Shown: positions 10,777 to 21,815, numbered from the stretch's first letter. The stretch: 64,000 nucleotides of DNA from Ostrinia nubilalis (GCF_963855985.1 NC_087107.1:2542001-2606000); one strand, 5' to 3'. The notes: generated by a model not told the origin, from the sequence alone. A program made the numbers and translations.

Positions 10777-10937
10777 CATCATCATCATTTCAGCCACAGG
10801 ACGTTCACTGCTGAACATAGGCCTCACCCAATGACTTCCACATCGATCGGCTGGTAGCGGCTTGCACCCAGTGCCTTCCTGCTACCTTTATGAGGTCGTC
10901 GGTCCACCTTGTGGGTGGACGTACCACCCTGCGATAA
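10777..10937 (-). mobile_element. LINE tail (ATG-tail subfamily)
   Basis: Antisense tail beginning with CATCATCATCATTTCAGCC at the left, then GAACATAGGCCTCACCC and GGTCCACCTTGTGGGTGGAC. It encodes on the minus strand part of the conserved PPTRWTDD...VQQW terminus. Confidence 0.85.
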
Positions 10938-11160
10938 TTTAAATAGTGTCTTGAAATTATTGGTTATTGGGGCGGGCGCAAACCGCCCATGTCGCACAGC
11001 ATCCGGATTCCGCGCACTTGGCCGAACTTGACACGGTTGCGGTTTGGTAAAATATGTCACTGTGCACTCATGCTTGCTAAGTATTTAGCACATGTGAGCT
11101 TGTCTTTATCATTAGGTGGCAGTTCACTTGATGACAAAGACTCAGGCCCGTATTCCAGAA

Positions 11161-11551
11161 CGCTTCATAAATTCCACTCAGATTCAAGTATTGAGGGTTT
11201 ACTAAAACCCTAGCCAACTATGGTTGAATTTAAAAATTTAGGCAATCACAGAACAATCATGAATCGAGTTTTGAGCATTGTTTGTAAAAAATGCTCATAA
11301 AATAAAAACTGTTCAACAAAATCAAATTAAATTTTTATGGGACCAAATGGCAACTATTCCGCATCGATGAAAACAAGAATCACGTAAATCGGCTCAGAAA
11401 TCACGGCGTAATCGATGTACATCTTAGATAGAAAAAAAAAATACCAACCGAATTGAGAACCTCCTCCTTTTGTTAAATTCGGTTAAAGAGTACTTATTCT
11501 GTTCTATATGGAAGTTAGAGTCTACGGTCTTGAAGGTTAGTCAATTCATTA
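11161..11551. other. Nothing recognised
   Basis: AT-rich non-coding sequence. CCCGTATTCCAGAACGCTTC at 11147 is reminiscent of a MITE end, but no partner was found. Confidence 0.4.
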
Positions 11552-11719
11552 TCACTACATAGTATAAAAAAGTCGCTTCGCTGTCTGTCTGTCTCTTTGT
11601 ATGCTTAAATCTTCAAAACTACGCAAAGGATTTTGATGCGGTTTTTGTAATAGATAGTGATTCAAAAGGAAGGTTTATAACTATTTTAGCACCCGTGCAA
11701 AGCCGGAGCGGGTCGCTAG
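11552..11719 (+). mobile_element. Lep1-type Helitron, complete non-autonomous copy
   Basis: Begins TCACTACATAGTATAAA after an A and ends in a short hairpin (ACCCG...CGGGT) plus CGCTAG before a T. This is the A-TC...CTAG-T insertion structure of Helitrons. It has an internal GTCT microsatellite. 168 bases, no ORF. Confidence 0.8.
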
Positions 11720-12211
11720 TTTTGACATAATATGATCTTAAAATCATTGTGGTTTAAAAATAATACATAAGTTTTGTAAAATATAGTTTTATTAATAAAT
11801 GCTTACATCGCTCCCCTCTATTCAACGTGAGCTGACTACCTGCGTCAGAACTTGTAAACATAACAATCTTTTTCTTAAAGTACCAACTATAATTTCCGTA
11901 TCACTAAAACAAACATACTTTTGGCATTAAATTGTATGTACAAAGATTTTATAGCAAATACCGCACAGCTAAAAGAGGATTTAAGCCAATCAAATAATTT
12001 AGAAATTCATGTTTTCAAGCAAATCTTACACAAGCAGTGTTAATCTTAACTTACATACGCATGAACATTTCTTATCATAATTGGTTAAAAATATTAGATT
12101 CGATATCATCAATTCGATTCAACATCACGTTTAGTCCTACCGGAAAACTAAATGAACTGCTTGAAATAAAATATACCCTGATTGACGAATAATCAACTTT
12201 TTTCAGTGCTT
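11720..12211 (-). other. 3' flank / probable 3' UTR of pyrexia
   Basis: The first AATAAA on the minus strand downstream of the pyrexia stop is at 11793-11788, about 420 bases away. Apart from the edge of the Helitron, I see nothing else here. Confidence 0.45.
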
Positions 12212-15160
12212 CTAGTTATTTGTATTAGAAATACTGGCATAGAAAAAGGGTGCTGGTGACTCAGCATATGCCGGGGTTGCTGCGTGAGGTGCCCTATAGG
12301 GAACAACATCGGTACTTTTTAACACGCTGTGCAGTAAATTCTGCTGATCTGACAAAAGTATATTTAAATGCCTCAATTCTTGATCGATCTTCTTCAAATT
12401 GAACGTCGTTTGGTCCATCTTCTCTTGCATTCCTCTTATCTCTATATTGAAATTAGGATCACTCGATTGATTTTCTTTGTTAAACTTTGACGAATACTTA
12501 TTTTTATACAACATTTCCTTAACAGATCTGCCAGACTTCATCTTATTCAATTGCGCTAATTCATACGCCGCCATCATTATGTCAGTCGGCAATCGTTTCT
12601 CTCTTGGATTTAACGGTTTTACACTCAATATTACCTTGCCAGCTTCGGGAGACACTAAAGCAGTTCTATAAACGTATTTGTGAAGACATTTTGGTAGCCA
12701 AGCGCTAAACATACCCATTTCTACGAACAAAATCAGCTTGGTCTGTCTAACTAGTTTTGACAACCCTGCGGTCTTTCTTAGGCCTTGAATGTCGTGAACA
12801 GCGATACCGACAAGCAAATTCATCAAGATAATTGTGACAAACATAAGGAACAAGATGAATATTATTTGCGAAGACAATTCAAACACTAGAGGTGGGTCGT
12901 CTTGCAGTGGGTCGTTGATGAGAATATTTAAATTTAGCTCTCCCACCATCATTGATAGGGTACTTATGAAGCCCATCAAAGGGTTGGAAAACATTTCTTC
13001 ATTTGGGAACACGACGCAGAAGCAAATTGTGAAACCTAACAACAGGCAAACGTAAGCCAAGAGAAGTTTTAAGAATTCAGTGAGAACCTTTTGATACATT
13101 GCTACGTAATCGCCAAACATTGGTAACTGACCCATCATAAGCATAAGATTAGTCCAAGCTCCGAGAACGGCGTATCCTCCAACATGATTCTGCCAGCTGT
13201 AGTCGTCATCGATATTGTAAAGCGAAAAAACAGAAAGCAACACAAACCATTCCATCAAATTTTCAAATGTCGTGAAGTACTGATAAATGCTAGAATATCC
13301 AGTAATACCAGTCAATTTACGGACTATCTCAAATGCTGTAATCCCCATTAACACCCATCGTTCAAACTCAATCGGATTATGTTTCAGCATTACTCCTAAT
13401 AAAGACTGCTTCTGGCATAGCTCATTGGGTACCCCATATTTTTTTGAATATTTACCCTTGCACGTTTTCACCACAGCAGTAAGAACGTAAATTGATAAAA
13501 ATGACACAAACAGGAAGCAAAAGATTAATCTCGCCAAATAAAACTTTCTTATCTTCCGCCACTTCATAAACAAAAACGCTGAGCATAGTGGATGCAATAA
13601 TATGTCTTTTTGACCTTCGTCTATCAAACTGTTTAAATAAGTTATCTCCCTAGGATAAGAAAACTTTAACAATTTGCCAAAATCAAATTCAATTTGTACC
13701 TCTTCATTACCTTCCGATGAACGACTCAAAGATATACCACTGTCCAAATTATGACGTAGAATTGCCAGTGATTTAGGTGTCTTTCTAGCTATGACGCTCA
13801 AAGCTGTGTGACCTTTCTTCGATTTTGAAGTGACATCTCCGCCCAGAAATATTAAAGTTTCAACACATTGTGTCAAACTATCCATTGCAGCGAGGTGTAA
13901 AGGCGAGTATCCATATGCGTCTTTCTTATTTACTTGAGCTCCCCAACTTACAAGTATATCTATGATATCGCAAGCACGCTCTGAACGGCTTACCGCGGCG
14001 TGCAATGGTGTTCGTTTATCAAAATCTTCAATGTTAGGATCGGCATTTCCATCTCGTAATAGAATTTCCACGCATTCCAAACTTGAACAACGGGCAGCAA
14101 GATGAAGAGCTGTAAAACCTCTGTGATTTCTTGTATTTGCCTTTGCTCCCTCTGTTATTAACAATTCGACGCACTCAGCGTATCCTCTAGCAGCTGCCAA
14201 GTGCAAGGCTGTAGATTCTTTATCTCTTTGTTTAGTTACACCATTAACACTTATCTTAGTTTCTTTCAAAAGATATGATAAACAACGTTGAGCACCAAGC
14301 TCCGCTGCTAAATGTAAAGCATTCAAACCTCCTGATGTTGCATATCCAGGGTCGACTCCCCTTTCGATGAACAGCTCCATGCACTCCACAGCATCAGCTC
14401 GCACTGCACAGTGAACAAGGTTATCTTCACAGCCAGCCCTTTGCACAACGGCATGCAACGAAGCATCATGAGCAATTAACACTTCTGCCACTTCCAATGA
14501 ATTCCCAAACGCTGCGCAATGTAAAGGCGTGAAATATTTAGGAGCATAATCAACATCAGCACCACGAGATATCAAGAAAACTGCAGCTCTTCCCGCACCA
14601 CTAAATGCAGCTAAATGCAAAGCCGTCAACCCAGCCGGTTCTGAGCTGTGAATATCGGCACCCGCTTCCAAAATCATCGGCAGCAGCTCATCGCGAGTTA
14701 AAAAAGCTGCCCAAAGTAATGTTAGATTCACAACCACTTCAGGAGCTGAACTGATGTGTTCTGCGATATTGTCGGCCGTGATCAATCCACACTCGACGTC
14801 GTCAAAGAATCTTCCCGCTCCAAGGGCTAATGCGCGTTCACAGAGCCCCTTCCGTGCTGCTTCTTCTGTCAGTCGTGCGTCAGGGTCGGGTGCGAGGACA
14901 TCAAAACTGTGATACATATTGGGAGCATCTTCGGCTGGCGGTGAGGGTCCGACGAAGAGGTATTCCTTTGTCTTGCCTGGCTCGCGTGCAGTTTCCAGTA
15001 AGTCGATGCTGCGTACATGTTTGTAGTTGTTAAGAGGAAATTCTTCAGGTTCGCGGTTTCTCGAGCTGAAACTCCTGGCCATACGCGGTCTCGTGGGCGT
15101 CGACGCGGGAGTCTGGAGCGGTTTTGGCCAGCCCATCTCTCGGTACCCAAAGTTGTCCAT
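12212..15160 (-). CDS. pyx: TRPA-type cation channel, pyrexia orthologue
   Basis: Intronless 982-codon frame. A cytoplasmic N-tail of about 145 residues is followed by nine or ten ankyrin repeats (about 145-475; TALHLAAFSGAG, TPLHCAAFGN, FTALHLAARCSS, YSPLHLAAMDS). Six membrane segments follow: S1 540-563, S2 602-618, S3 634-648, S4 662-683, S5 695-718 and S6 763-789. The pore loop is 727-747 with MMVGEL at 737-742. S6 ends NLLVGIAVHDIQGLRK, the TRP-like exit. A predicted coiled coil (about 908-948) may support tetramer assembly. Length, repeat number and the single large exon match the insect pyrexia family, known in Drosophila as a heat-activated plasma-membrane channel. The start is secure: strong Kozak context (CCAGCCATGG) and an in-frame TAA 16 codons upstream with no earlier Met. 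A non-coding upstream exon cannot be excluded. No lesions seen. Confidence 0.95.
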   Translation of the reverse strand: MDNFGYREMGWPKPLQTPASTPTRPRMARSFSSRNREPEEFPLNNYKHVRSIDLLETAREPGKTKEYLFVGPSPPAEDAPNMYHSFDVLAPDPDARLTEEAARKGLCERALALGAGRFFDDVECGLITADNIAEHISSAPEVVVNLTLLWAAFLTRDELLPMILEAGADIHSSEPAGLTALHLAAFSGAGRAAVFLISRGADVDYAPKYFTPLHCAAFGNSLEVAEVLIAHDASLHAVVQRAGCEDNLVHCAVRADAVECMELFIERGVDPGYATSGGLNALHLAAELGAQRCLSYLLKETKISVNGVTKQRDKESTALHLAAARGYAECVELLITEGAKANTRNHRGFTALHLAARCSSLECVEILLRDGNADPNIEDFDKRTPLHAAVSRSERACDIIDILVSWGAQVNKKDAYGYSPLHLAAMDSLTQCVETLIFLGGDVTSKSKKGHTALSVIARKTPKSLAILRHNLDSGISLSRSSEGNEEVQIEFDFGKLLKFSYPREITYLNSLIDEGQKDILLHPLCSAFLFMKWRKIRKFYLARLIFCFLFVSFLSIYVLTAVVKTCKGKYSKKYGVPNELCQKQSLLGVMLKHNPIEFERWVLMGITAFEIVRKLTGITGYSSIYQYFTTFENLMEWFVLLSVFSLYNIDDDYSWQNHVGGYAVLGAWTNLMLMMGQLPMFGDYVAMYQKVLTEFLKLLLAYVCLLLGFTICFCVVFPNEEMFSNPLMGFISTLSMMVGELNLNILINDPLQDDPPLVFELSSQIIFILFLMFVTIILMNLLVGIAVHDIQGLRKTAGLSKLVRQTKLILFVEMGMFSAWLPKCLHKYVYRTALVSPEAGKVILSVKPLNPREKRLPTDIMMAAYELAQLNKMKSGRSVKEMLYKNKYSSKFNKENQSSDPNFNIEIRGMQEKMDQTTFNLKKIDQELRHLNILLSDQQNLLHSVLKSTDVVPYRAPHAATPAYAESPAPFFYASISNTNN

Positions 15161-15499
15161 GGCTGGAGCGTGACTGATGGCTGAAGCATCTATCTGCTCG
15201 CTATCTTATCAGGTTTGTTTTAGCGCTTGGTCAAATAAGCCAACTATTTGACGTGATTTATGAAGCTGTTATTACGCGCAATTAGAAGGTAATTTGCATG
15301 TCAAGTGGTATTCTTATTCTGGGAATCAATTGTGATGTAACGTAGACTTAAGGTGCGGCCATACAGTGCGTCATAGTGTGGTATAATGGAGATCAGTTTA
15401 TGATTTTTTTATAGTAAGAAATTACCGCAACTCATTCCTTAGTTAACTTTGTCACTGTCAGCAAAAACCGGAGTTCCAACGGTATTTTATACTTAATTA

Positions 15500-15540
15500 T
15501 CATTGCCATTATTTCAGCCATTGGACGTTTACTACTAAAC
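15500..15540 (-). mobile_element. LINE tail, left half, split by the nest
   Basis: CATTTCAGCC-type tail then ATTGGACGTTTACTACTAAAC. The rest (ATAGGCCTCCCCCACTG) resumes at 18949 after the 3.4-kb insertion, which duplicated ACTAAAC. Confidence 0.8.
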
Positions 15541-16240
15541 CACGGTAATACTATCTATACAGTATTCCAACTCGGCCATATTTTTGAAATAAAAGTCAAC
15601 AGCCGCGCGGTACGTCACCGTATGACAACATGCGATAGGGCTGCCCACCTGCAGACCCTTTTTTCATTACATCTGCCTACTTACTTAGAATTTCTATCTA
15701 GTTTTGTGAATGTTTTTATTTTATTTTGACAAACAAAGTATTTCGTGAATAAAATAGGATAAAAATGCATCTTGTTTTGTGATTAGTAGATTTAATTAAA
15801 AAAAAAATATTATATTTGTGTTAAGATTTAGTAACAAATCGTAAAATGTATGTGCCTCGACTGAGGCCTACAAAATGCTTGATTATTATACAGGGTGTTC
15901 GGTAAATGGGTTTATAAGCCGACACTTGCGCATGTTAACATGTGCATATAAATACACTCAGCGGCACGGAATTTGGCCCAAGCCTAAACACCCAGATGTG
16001 AGGCCAAATAGGTGTTGTATACCTAATTTTCGTGTGACATGTTAACAGAACATTTGTTTTTGTTAATTTAAGAGGCTAGATTAATAAAAAAGTGCGTCTG
16101 TTTAACTTTTTTGACTCTAGAAACGCATTTCGTTGTTGGAGCGTAAAGATTACGGGTAAGTTTAAATTCGATATTAAATGTTGTAAGGGTTTGGTGTTTT
16201 GTTTTTAAATTAATCTTAAGGTTATTCTCAATTCCATAAT

Positions 16241-16675
16241 TTGAGAATAATGCCCAATACCCCAGCTCAAGTTGCTCAAATAGTGTTGCTTAGAAGTCAA
16301 GTGCGTATGCAGCGGGAGATGGCTGAAACTTTCAATTTATGGCGTACAAACTTAAGATACACGTTAAAAAGGCATGACCAGACCGCCATTTACACAAGAA
16401 GACCAAGAAGTAAGGAATTAAGGTGTATGTCAGCGGGCGATGACCCGATTATCGTGCTTGTAATATCAAGAAATCCGGTTCTCACTACGTTTGAGATACG
16501 CCAGCGTTTAGAAACAGCAAGCCCAGTGAATATCAGTGAGCACACAATAAGAAGAAGGATGGAAGAACGTAACCTGCATACTCGAAGACCAGCTCGAGGA
16601 CCAGAACTTCTCCGATACCATTGCGAAGTGCGACTTACGTTTTCTAGAGAACATGCAAATTGGACGTTAGACTAA
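16241..16675 (+). pseudogene. Tc1-like transposase, N-terminal half, left arm
   Basis: 144 codons open. DNA-binding helix-turn-helix regions are visible (ISRNPVLTTFEIRQRLETA, then ISEHTIRRRMEERNLHTRRP), ending FSREHANWTLD. Full Tc1 transposases are about 340 residues; here the whole DDE catalytic half is missing. It is nearly identical to the right-arm copy, so it cannot have come from two old independent insertions. It cannot catalyse transposition, but it retains the DNA-binding domain. Confidence 0.8.
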
Positions 16676-16689
16676 TGGAGTTAATCTCT

Positions 16690-17230
16690 TTATGAAAACT
16701 GTCTGTTCGCGTAGTAATTCTTCTCCGCACCTTCTCTATACACTTTCACGGCCGTCTGGAGCTCTTAAGGTGACTCTGCAATCATCGATCCATAGAACTT
16801 TACTCCATTAGCCTTGCGTCCAATTTGCATGTTCTCTAGAAAACGTCAGTCGCACTTCGCGAAGGTATCGGAGAAGTTCTGGTCCTCGAGCTGGTCTTCG
16901 AGTATGCAGGTTATGATCCTCCATCCTTCTTCTTATTGTGTGCTCACTGATATTCACTGGGCTTGCTGTTTCTAAACGCTGGCGTATCTCAAACGTAGTG
17001 AGAACCGGATTTCTTGATATTGCAAGCACGATAATCGGGTCATCGCGCGCTGACATACACCTTAATTCCCCACTTCTTGGTCTTCTTGTGTAAATGGCGG
17101 TCTGGTCATGCCTTTTTAACGTGTATCTTAAGTTTGTACGCCATAAATTGAAAGTTTCAGCCATCTCCCGCTACATATGCACTTGACTTCTAAGCAACAC
17201 TATTTGAGCAACTTGAGCTGGAGTAATGGG
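16690..17230 (-). pseudogene. Tc1-like transposase, N-terminal half plus first catalytic region, right arm
   Basis: The open part (17164-16808) matches the left-arm copy, with few differences. Past its stop the reading continues in decayed form through the spacer, with a SKVLWIDD-like stretch and a PDGRESV-like stretch. This corresponds to the region of the first catalytic Asp in Tc1 transposases. The second Asp and the Glu are absent. Confidence 0.75.
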
Positions 17231-17661
17231 CATTATTCTCAAATTATGGAATTGAGAATAACCCTAAGATTAATTTAAAAACAAAAACAAACCACCAAAC
17301 CCTTACAACATTTAATATCGAATTTTTAACTTACCCGTAATCTTTACGCTCCAACAACGAAATGCGTTTCTAGAGTCAAAAAAGTTAAACAGACGCACTT
17401 TTTTATTAATCTAGCCTCTTAAATTAACAAAAACAAATGTTCTGTTAACATGTCACACGAAACTTAGGTATACGACACCTATTTGGCCTCATATCTGGTT
17501 GTTTAGGCTTGGGCCAAATTCCGTGCCGCTGAGTGTATTATGGTGAACTTAGAAAATTGATATCATCATTTTAATAATTTTAGTTTTCATACAATTATTT
17601 ATTATGTATGAAAATAATAAAATAAAATGATGATATCACTGACTTCACCATACCATTTATA

Positions 17662-18672
17662 TGTATATGTCACCGGAAAATAACAAGACTCGTAAGTTGA
17701 TCAATTTTCTAGGTAGTTGATCAACTCTCGGAAAATAATAAACGGCAGTTGAAATGTACTATTTAACGCATTGAATTTTAGCTAGTTGGTCAACTTACGG
17801 TACCTAGCCGCAATTTAATAATTTACTATATTGCTTCAAGTAAAATCATCCACAAATGGACCAATCGTTGCCCAGTGTACTATTTGACGGTATACTATTA
17901 TCCGTCACTTAATACACTTTTCTCTGATTGGTCGACAGCATTAATTATAAGCATTTAGCAAGTGTTTATTCATAGAGTTACAAACACTTAGATATTTTGT
18001 TTTAATATTTATATTTTAGAGATAGGGATATTCAAGTTCGTCTATGCTATATTAGGTTAAGTAAATGAAAAATGTCTAAAAAAATATATTGGAGCTCAGA
18101 GTTTTATGATTGTAAGTTATATTCATAATAAGTATTATAATCAGTTTAATCAGTCAGTACAATCAGTGGGCTAAGTACAGAAAATAAACTGTACTTAGCC
18201 CACTGTAGTACTTTTGTAACTCTGCATCAAAGTGTTCTCGATCGACAAAACTAGTATTGCTCACTGATTGTTCGTTTATTTCTACCACTACAGACTCCAT
18301 TTCACTCATCATAAATAGAATCACGCATTATAATGAGAATTATTACCAAACAAAACAACAATTGCTAATTTTGCTACTGTAAATAAAGGAAAACAAGTAC
18401 GGACTAGATATATTTGTTTACGTTTAAACCGGTAATGGCGGCGGCCGGGTGGCGGGGAGCGGTATAAGAGCACGTGAGTCTTTTAACCAATCAACGTGCA
18501 CCTTGCCTTTGTCGGATGATTTAACGGCAAGACGCCGTAAATTAATCAACTTACTAAAATACATACGTTAAATAGTACATTTCAAATGCCGTTTATTATT
18601 TTCCGAGAGTTGATCAACTACCTAGAAAATTGATCAACTTACGAGTCTTGTTATTTTCCGGTGACATATACA
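17662..18672. mobile_element. TA-flanked inverted-repeat element inside the MITE
   Basis: Arms TGTATATGTCACCGGAAAAT and ATTTTCCGGTGACATATACA, with AGTTGATCAATTTTCTAGG and its inverse just inside. TA at 17660-17661 and 18673-18674. A perfect 17-base hairpin with an 8-base loop (18164-18205, arm CAGTGGGCTAAGTACAG) lies near its middle. No ORF. Confidence 0.8.
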
Positions 18673-18969
18673 TAATTATGTTAACATGGGCGAGTGTCGG
18701 CTTATAAACCCATTTACCTAAGACCTAACACCATGTATAAATAGGTACTTGTAATAATTTTTATAAAAAAAAGAGCGCTTACTGTTTAAAAAACAGCACA
18801 TCGTCCGTTTATTACTGTGGCACATTTGCGACACCCCCGACTTTTGCATGTCGAGCGCATACCGAGATTTGAATTTCGAAGGAAAGCTCGCGTTTCGTCC
18901 GTTTATATGAAGTTACAATACTGTATGATAGTATTACCGTGACTAAACATAGGCCTCCCCCACTGTAAT

Positions 18970-20114
18970 GTAGGTACCCAATACTTACAGTAAAAACTAC
19001 TCAGCGTCCTATGATAATTTGATGAAATACATTATATTTTTGACATAAAACCTTGCCTAAATTGTGACAAAAAGTATCACAAGTTTATACATATTTTTTC
19101 ACAAATAGACATTCAGCCAAATTCCCAACTCCCACATTTCCCTGTAACATCTCCCATCCCGGTGACAGTACATCAACCTCATTACAAACGGTTGTTTGCG
19201 CGTGCGCACAAATATACAAATATTTGCGCGGGAGCGTCTGCGACATGCGCTGACACTTCTGTTATTGTTCGTTTTGTTCTTGAAGGTTTTGTTATACATA
19301 TAAGTTGTTATGCCCTCGTGCTCTAATAACAATCGAATGCAGGTAAAATTTGGGCAGATAACCGGGTGTGTGGCTATGACAGCTAAAGCGAAGCAATTTC
19401 GGAATTAACTGTCATGAATGAATGTTAATTTGTCTAGGACTTAGGTATCATTTATTAGAAATAGAGGCAGAGCTTAGGATCTACATTGTAAATCAAGATA
19501 AATACTTATATCCAAGAGTTTGAGTTAGACTATAAAAATTGACAAAATTCCATACACAGTGCGGATTCTTTTTTACAAAGTAAACATTATGTAAAAAGGA
19601 CAAAAAGCATACTCACTCTTTTACTTATGCGGATATTTTATCAGCTCATGTTATCTTTCTCTCTACATATAAATGTTGTATCATCATCTAGGTCCTTAGT
19701 CTATGATCAGAACCAATCATTATGGTCCGAAACTTCAAACTTAAGCATTGATTCTAACTCAAACAATAAAAAAATAAATAACTCAACCAATCAAAGTTTC
19801 AAACTCCTATCTCTATACATAGGCTTGAGTTTTAATTGAGTTTCATTTAATTGACATCGTTACATAATACGGTCATTCGTATTTGTTGAAAGATTTAAAA
19901 CACAAACCTAAATTTATGAATTCGTAACAATTTGTACCGATACAGTTTCTACTGAATCACAAGATAAAAAGTTATTTACGCCCGAATAATAATCTTCCAT
20001 TGTTTAAATATTAGTTTTACACTTGTTTTCATTCGTTTTCCTCTTTATAATCACGTTTTTATACATCCATTATTAAACACAGGCACATGTTAATTTATAA
20101 ACAATCTAACTAAT
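18970..20114. other. Non-coding AT-rich sequence
   Basis: No gene recognised. A half-site related to the 7342 inverted repeat (GACAGTACATCAACCT) is at about 19157. Nothing else supported. Confidence 0.5.
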
Positions 20115-20335
20115 TTGATAATTATGAAATTACTTACTAACTTTTGCCCACGTGGCCACGGCTTGTTTGTCACAGAAAAACATTTTCGCGCACATCCCCG
20201 TTTCAAAAACCGGGATAAAAACTATCATAAATGTCCTTTTCCGCGACTCAAACTATCTCTATGCCAAATTTCATCAAATCAGTTCAGTAGTTTAGTTGCG
20301 AAAGCGTGACAGACAGACATAGTTACTTTATAATA
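20115..20335 (-). mobile_element. Lep1-type Helitron copy, diverged
   Basis: Shares TTTCAAAAACCGGGATAAAA, ACTCAAACTATCTCTATGCC and GCGTGACAGACAGACA with the copy at 3806-4033. Termini decayed. Confidence 0.6.
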
Positions 20336-20635
20336 ATAAAGTACGGATTCTTTTTTTATTAGGCAATAACTAAATAATTTTATACCTAATACATTTACAA
20401 AAAAAACTTAAAATTAAGTAGGGATAAACTTTAGACATTGTTAATTATAGATTAATTTAGAACTCAAGTTGTTGTTCTATCTATGACTCCAGTTTGATAG
20501 TTATAATTTTCCTACTGATATAAATAAACATTAAGTTTGTTTTTGGGAAGTGTGAAAACATGTTTTGATTGTCAGTTCAATCTATTTTTAGTAGTTAGTA
20601 GATTTTTATCATATCAAATTCTAGCGCGAACTATA

Positions 20636-21126
20636 CAGGATGTGCAAGATCGGTTGGCAAACAATAACATTTAAAAACCCTGCATGTTACAGATAACTAT
20701 TTTTTAGTTTTCTTGTCATAAAACAAATTATGTAGAATGAGGTCATTTATGATTAGGTCGTTATTTTCAGCCGAATGACGTCCACTGCTGGAAAAATGCC
20801 TCCCTCAAGAATTTCCACAAAGACCGGTTCTGAGCCGCCCGCATCCAGGCACCTCCCGCGACCTTCTCCAGATCGTCGGTCCACCTAGTGGGAGGCCTGT
20901 CCACACTACGTCTTCTGGCTGTGGTCGCCTCTCGAGGAGGACTGACCATACAAAGATTTGTACTAGATATTCTAACAACTAAATGAATCATTTTTTGTTT
21001 TAGATTTTTTTGGCTGTTCTACTAGTAGAACATTAATTAAGGACAGACAAATTAATAATTTGATCGAGACGATGACCTATGTAGATTCACTGCTTAAATC
21101 TTTGCCAACCTGAACTCCACACCCTG
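20636..21126. mobile_element. TA-flanked MITE interrupted by a LINE tail
   Basis: Left CAGGATGTGCAAGATCGGTT, right AACTCCACACCCTG, with TTGGCAAA/TTTGCCAA just inside. TA on both sides. A minus-orientation LINE tail of the GAAC subfamily occupies about 20768-20940 (ATGACGTCCACTGCTGG to CCACCTAGTGGGAGG). Confidence 0.7.
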
Positions 21127-21149
21127 TATTTAACCAACAGCTCACCAAA

Positions 21150-21320
21150 CATGCGACATACTTGGCACCTAGTGTCAAGTTCAAGCCATCACGGAGGCAT
21201 CCGACCATCAAACCGACGGCTTACTCGACCGGGGAATCGAACTGACACCTAACTAACGCCCTGCACCGGCTAACGGTCTAACGGCACCGCGTTATCTGTA
21301 CTATATTAGTTTTATCTTCA
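21150..21320 (-). mobile_element. tRNA-derived SINE, minus orientation
   Basis: The minus strand has an A-box-like CGGTGCCGTTAG and a B-box-like CAGTTCGATTCCCCGGTCG. It is flanked by CACCTAGTG-type sequence seen in other moth SINEs. Not a functional tRNA. Confidence 0.55.
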
Positions 21321-21420
21321 AGATAATTTCGTTTAGTTTAAATTATTCGTAATCCGTGAGTAAGATGATACGGTCGCGATGTAGGTCGCAGGTTGCCAAA
21401 CTTTACATTAACTGTTATCA

Positions 21421-21551
21421 TCATCTCAGCCATAGGACGTCCACTGCTGAACATAGGCCTCCCCCAATGCTTTCCATGCTGTCCGGTTGGTAGCGGCCTG
21501 CGTCCAGCGCCTTCCTGCTACCTTTATGATGTCGTCGGTCCACCTTGGGTG
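21421..21551 (-). mobile_element. LINE tail (ATG-tail), 11-bp target duplication
   Basis: Flanked by AACTGTTATCA at 21410-21420 and 21552-21562. Severely 5'-truncated, with the tail (TCATCTCAGCC) at the left. Confidence 0.85.
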
Positions 21552-21815
21552 AACTGTTATCAATGTAACTAAATAAAATAAATATCCTTGGACACTTTGC
21601 ATTGCGCTATCTTCTCTTTCTTCTTTTCAATTAACTAATGTCCAGTGCTGGACAAATGGGGGCGTGGGAACTTCGACTATCTCGTGAAGACTCCTAACAA
21701 CAACATAAACTAACTTAAATAGGTACACGGTGTGTTTCTTGTGGATGTCAAAACGGGCTGATATTTTTTTAAATAATCTTAAGTAAGTAGGTATTTCATA
21801 AAGTCATTTTTTGTG

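Larger units (their letters stand above)
15955..17535. mobile_element. Palindromic Tc1-like element (two arms, tail to tail)
   Basis: Begins CACTCAGCGGCACGG and ends CCGTGCCGCTGAGTG, flanked by TA (15953-15954, 17536-17537). Each arm of about 725 bases carries the terminal repeat, the leader and the N-terminal half of the same transposase reading inward. The arms meet in a spacer of about 120 bases (16681-16800) that continues only the minus-strand copy. Confidence 0.85.
15891..18735. mobile_element. TA-flanked mariner-type MITE (CAGGGTGTT ends), enlarged by two insertions
   Basis: Left end CAGGGTGTTCGGTAAATGGG with GCCGACACTTGC and a further ATGTTAACATG. The right end is the inverse, GAGTGTCGGC then CCCATTTACC. 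TA at 15889-15890 and 18736-18737. Removing the two inserts leaves about 250 bases, itself palindromic (ATGGTGAA...TTCACCAT). The same terminus bounds the mariner-type remnant at 42.1-42.68 kb. Confidence 0.8.
15541..18941. mobile_element. Outer nested DNA element, 7-bp target duplication
   Basis: Ends CACGGTAATACTATC and GATAGTATTACCGTG, flanked by ACTAAAC at 15534-15540 and 18942-18948. It inserted into a LINE tail. It contains all of the TACAGGGTGTT MITE and its two inserts. Superfamily not recognised. Confidence 0.8.

Noticed and set aside
14869..15189. 106-codon minus frame overlapping the pyrexia N-terminus
   Set aside because: Another frame of the same coding sequence, with no independent evidence.
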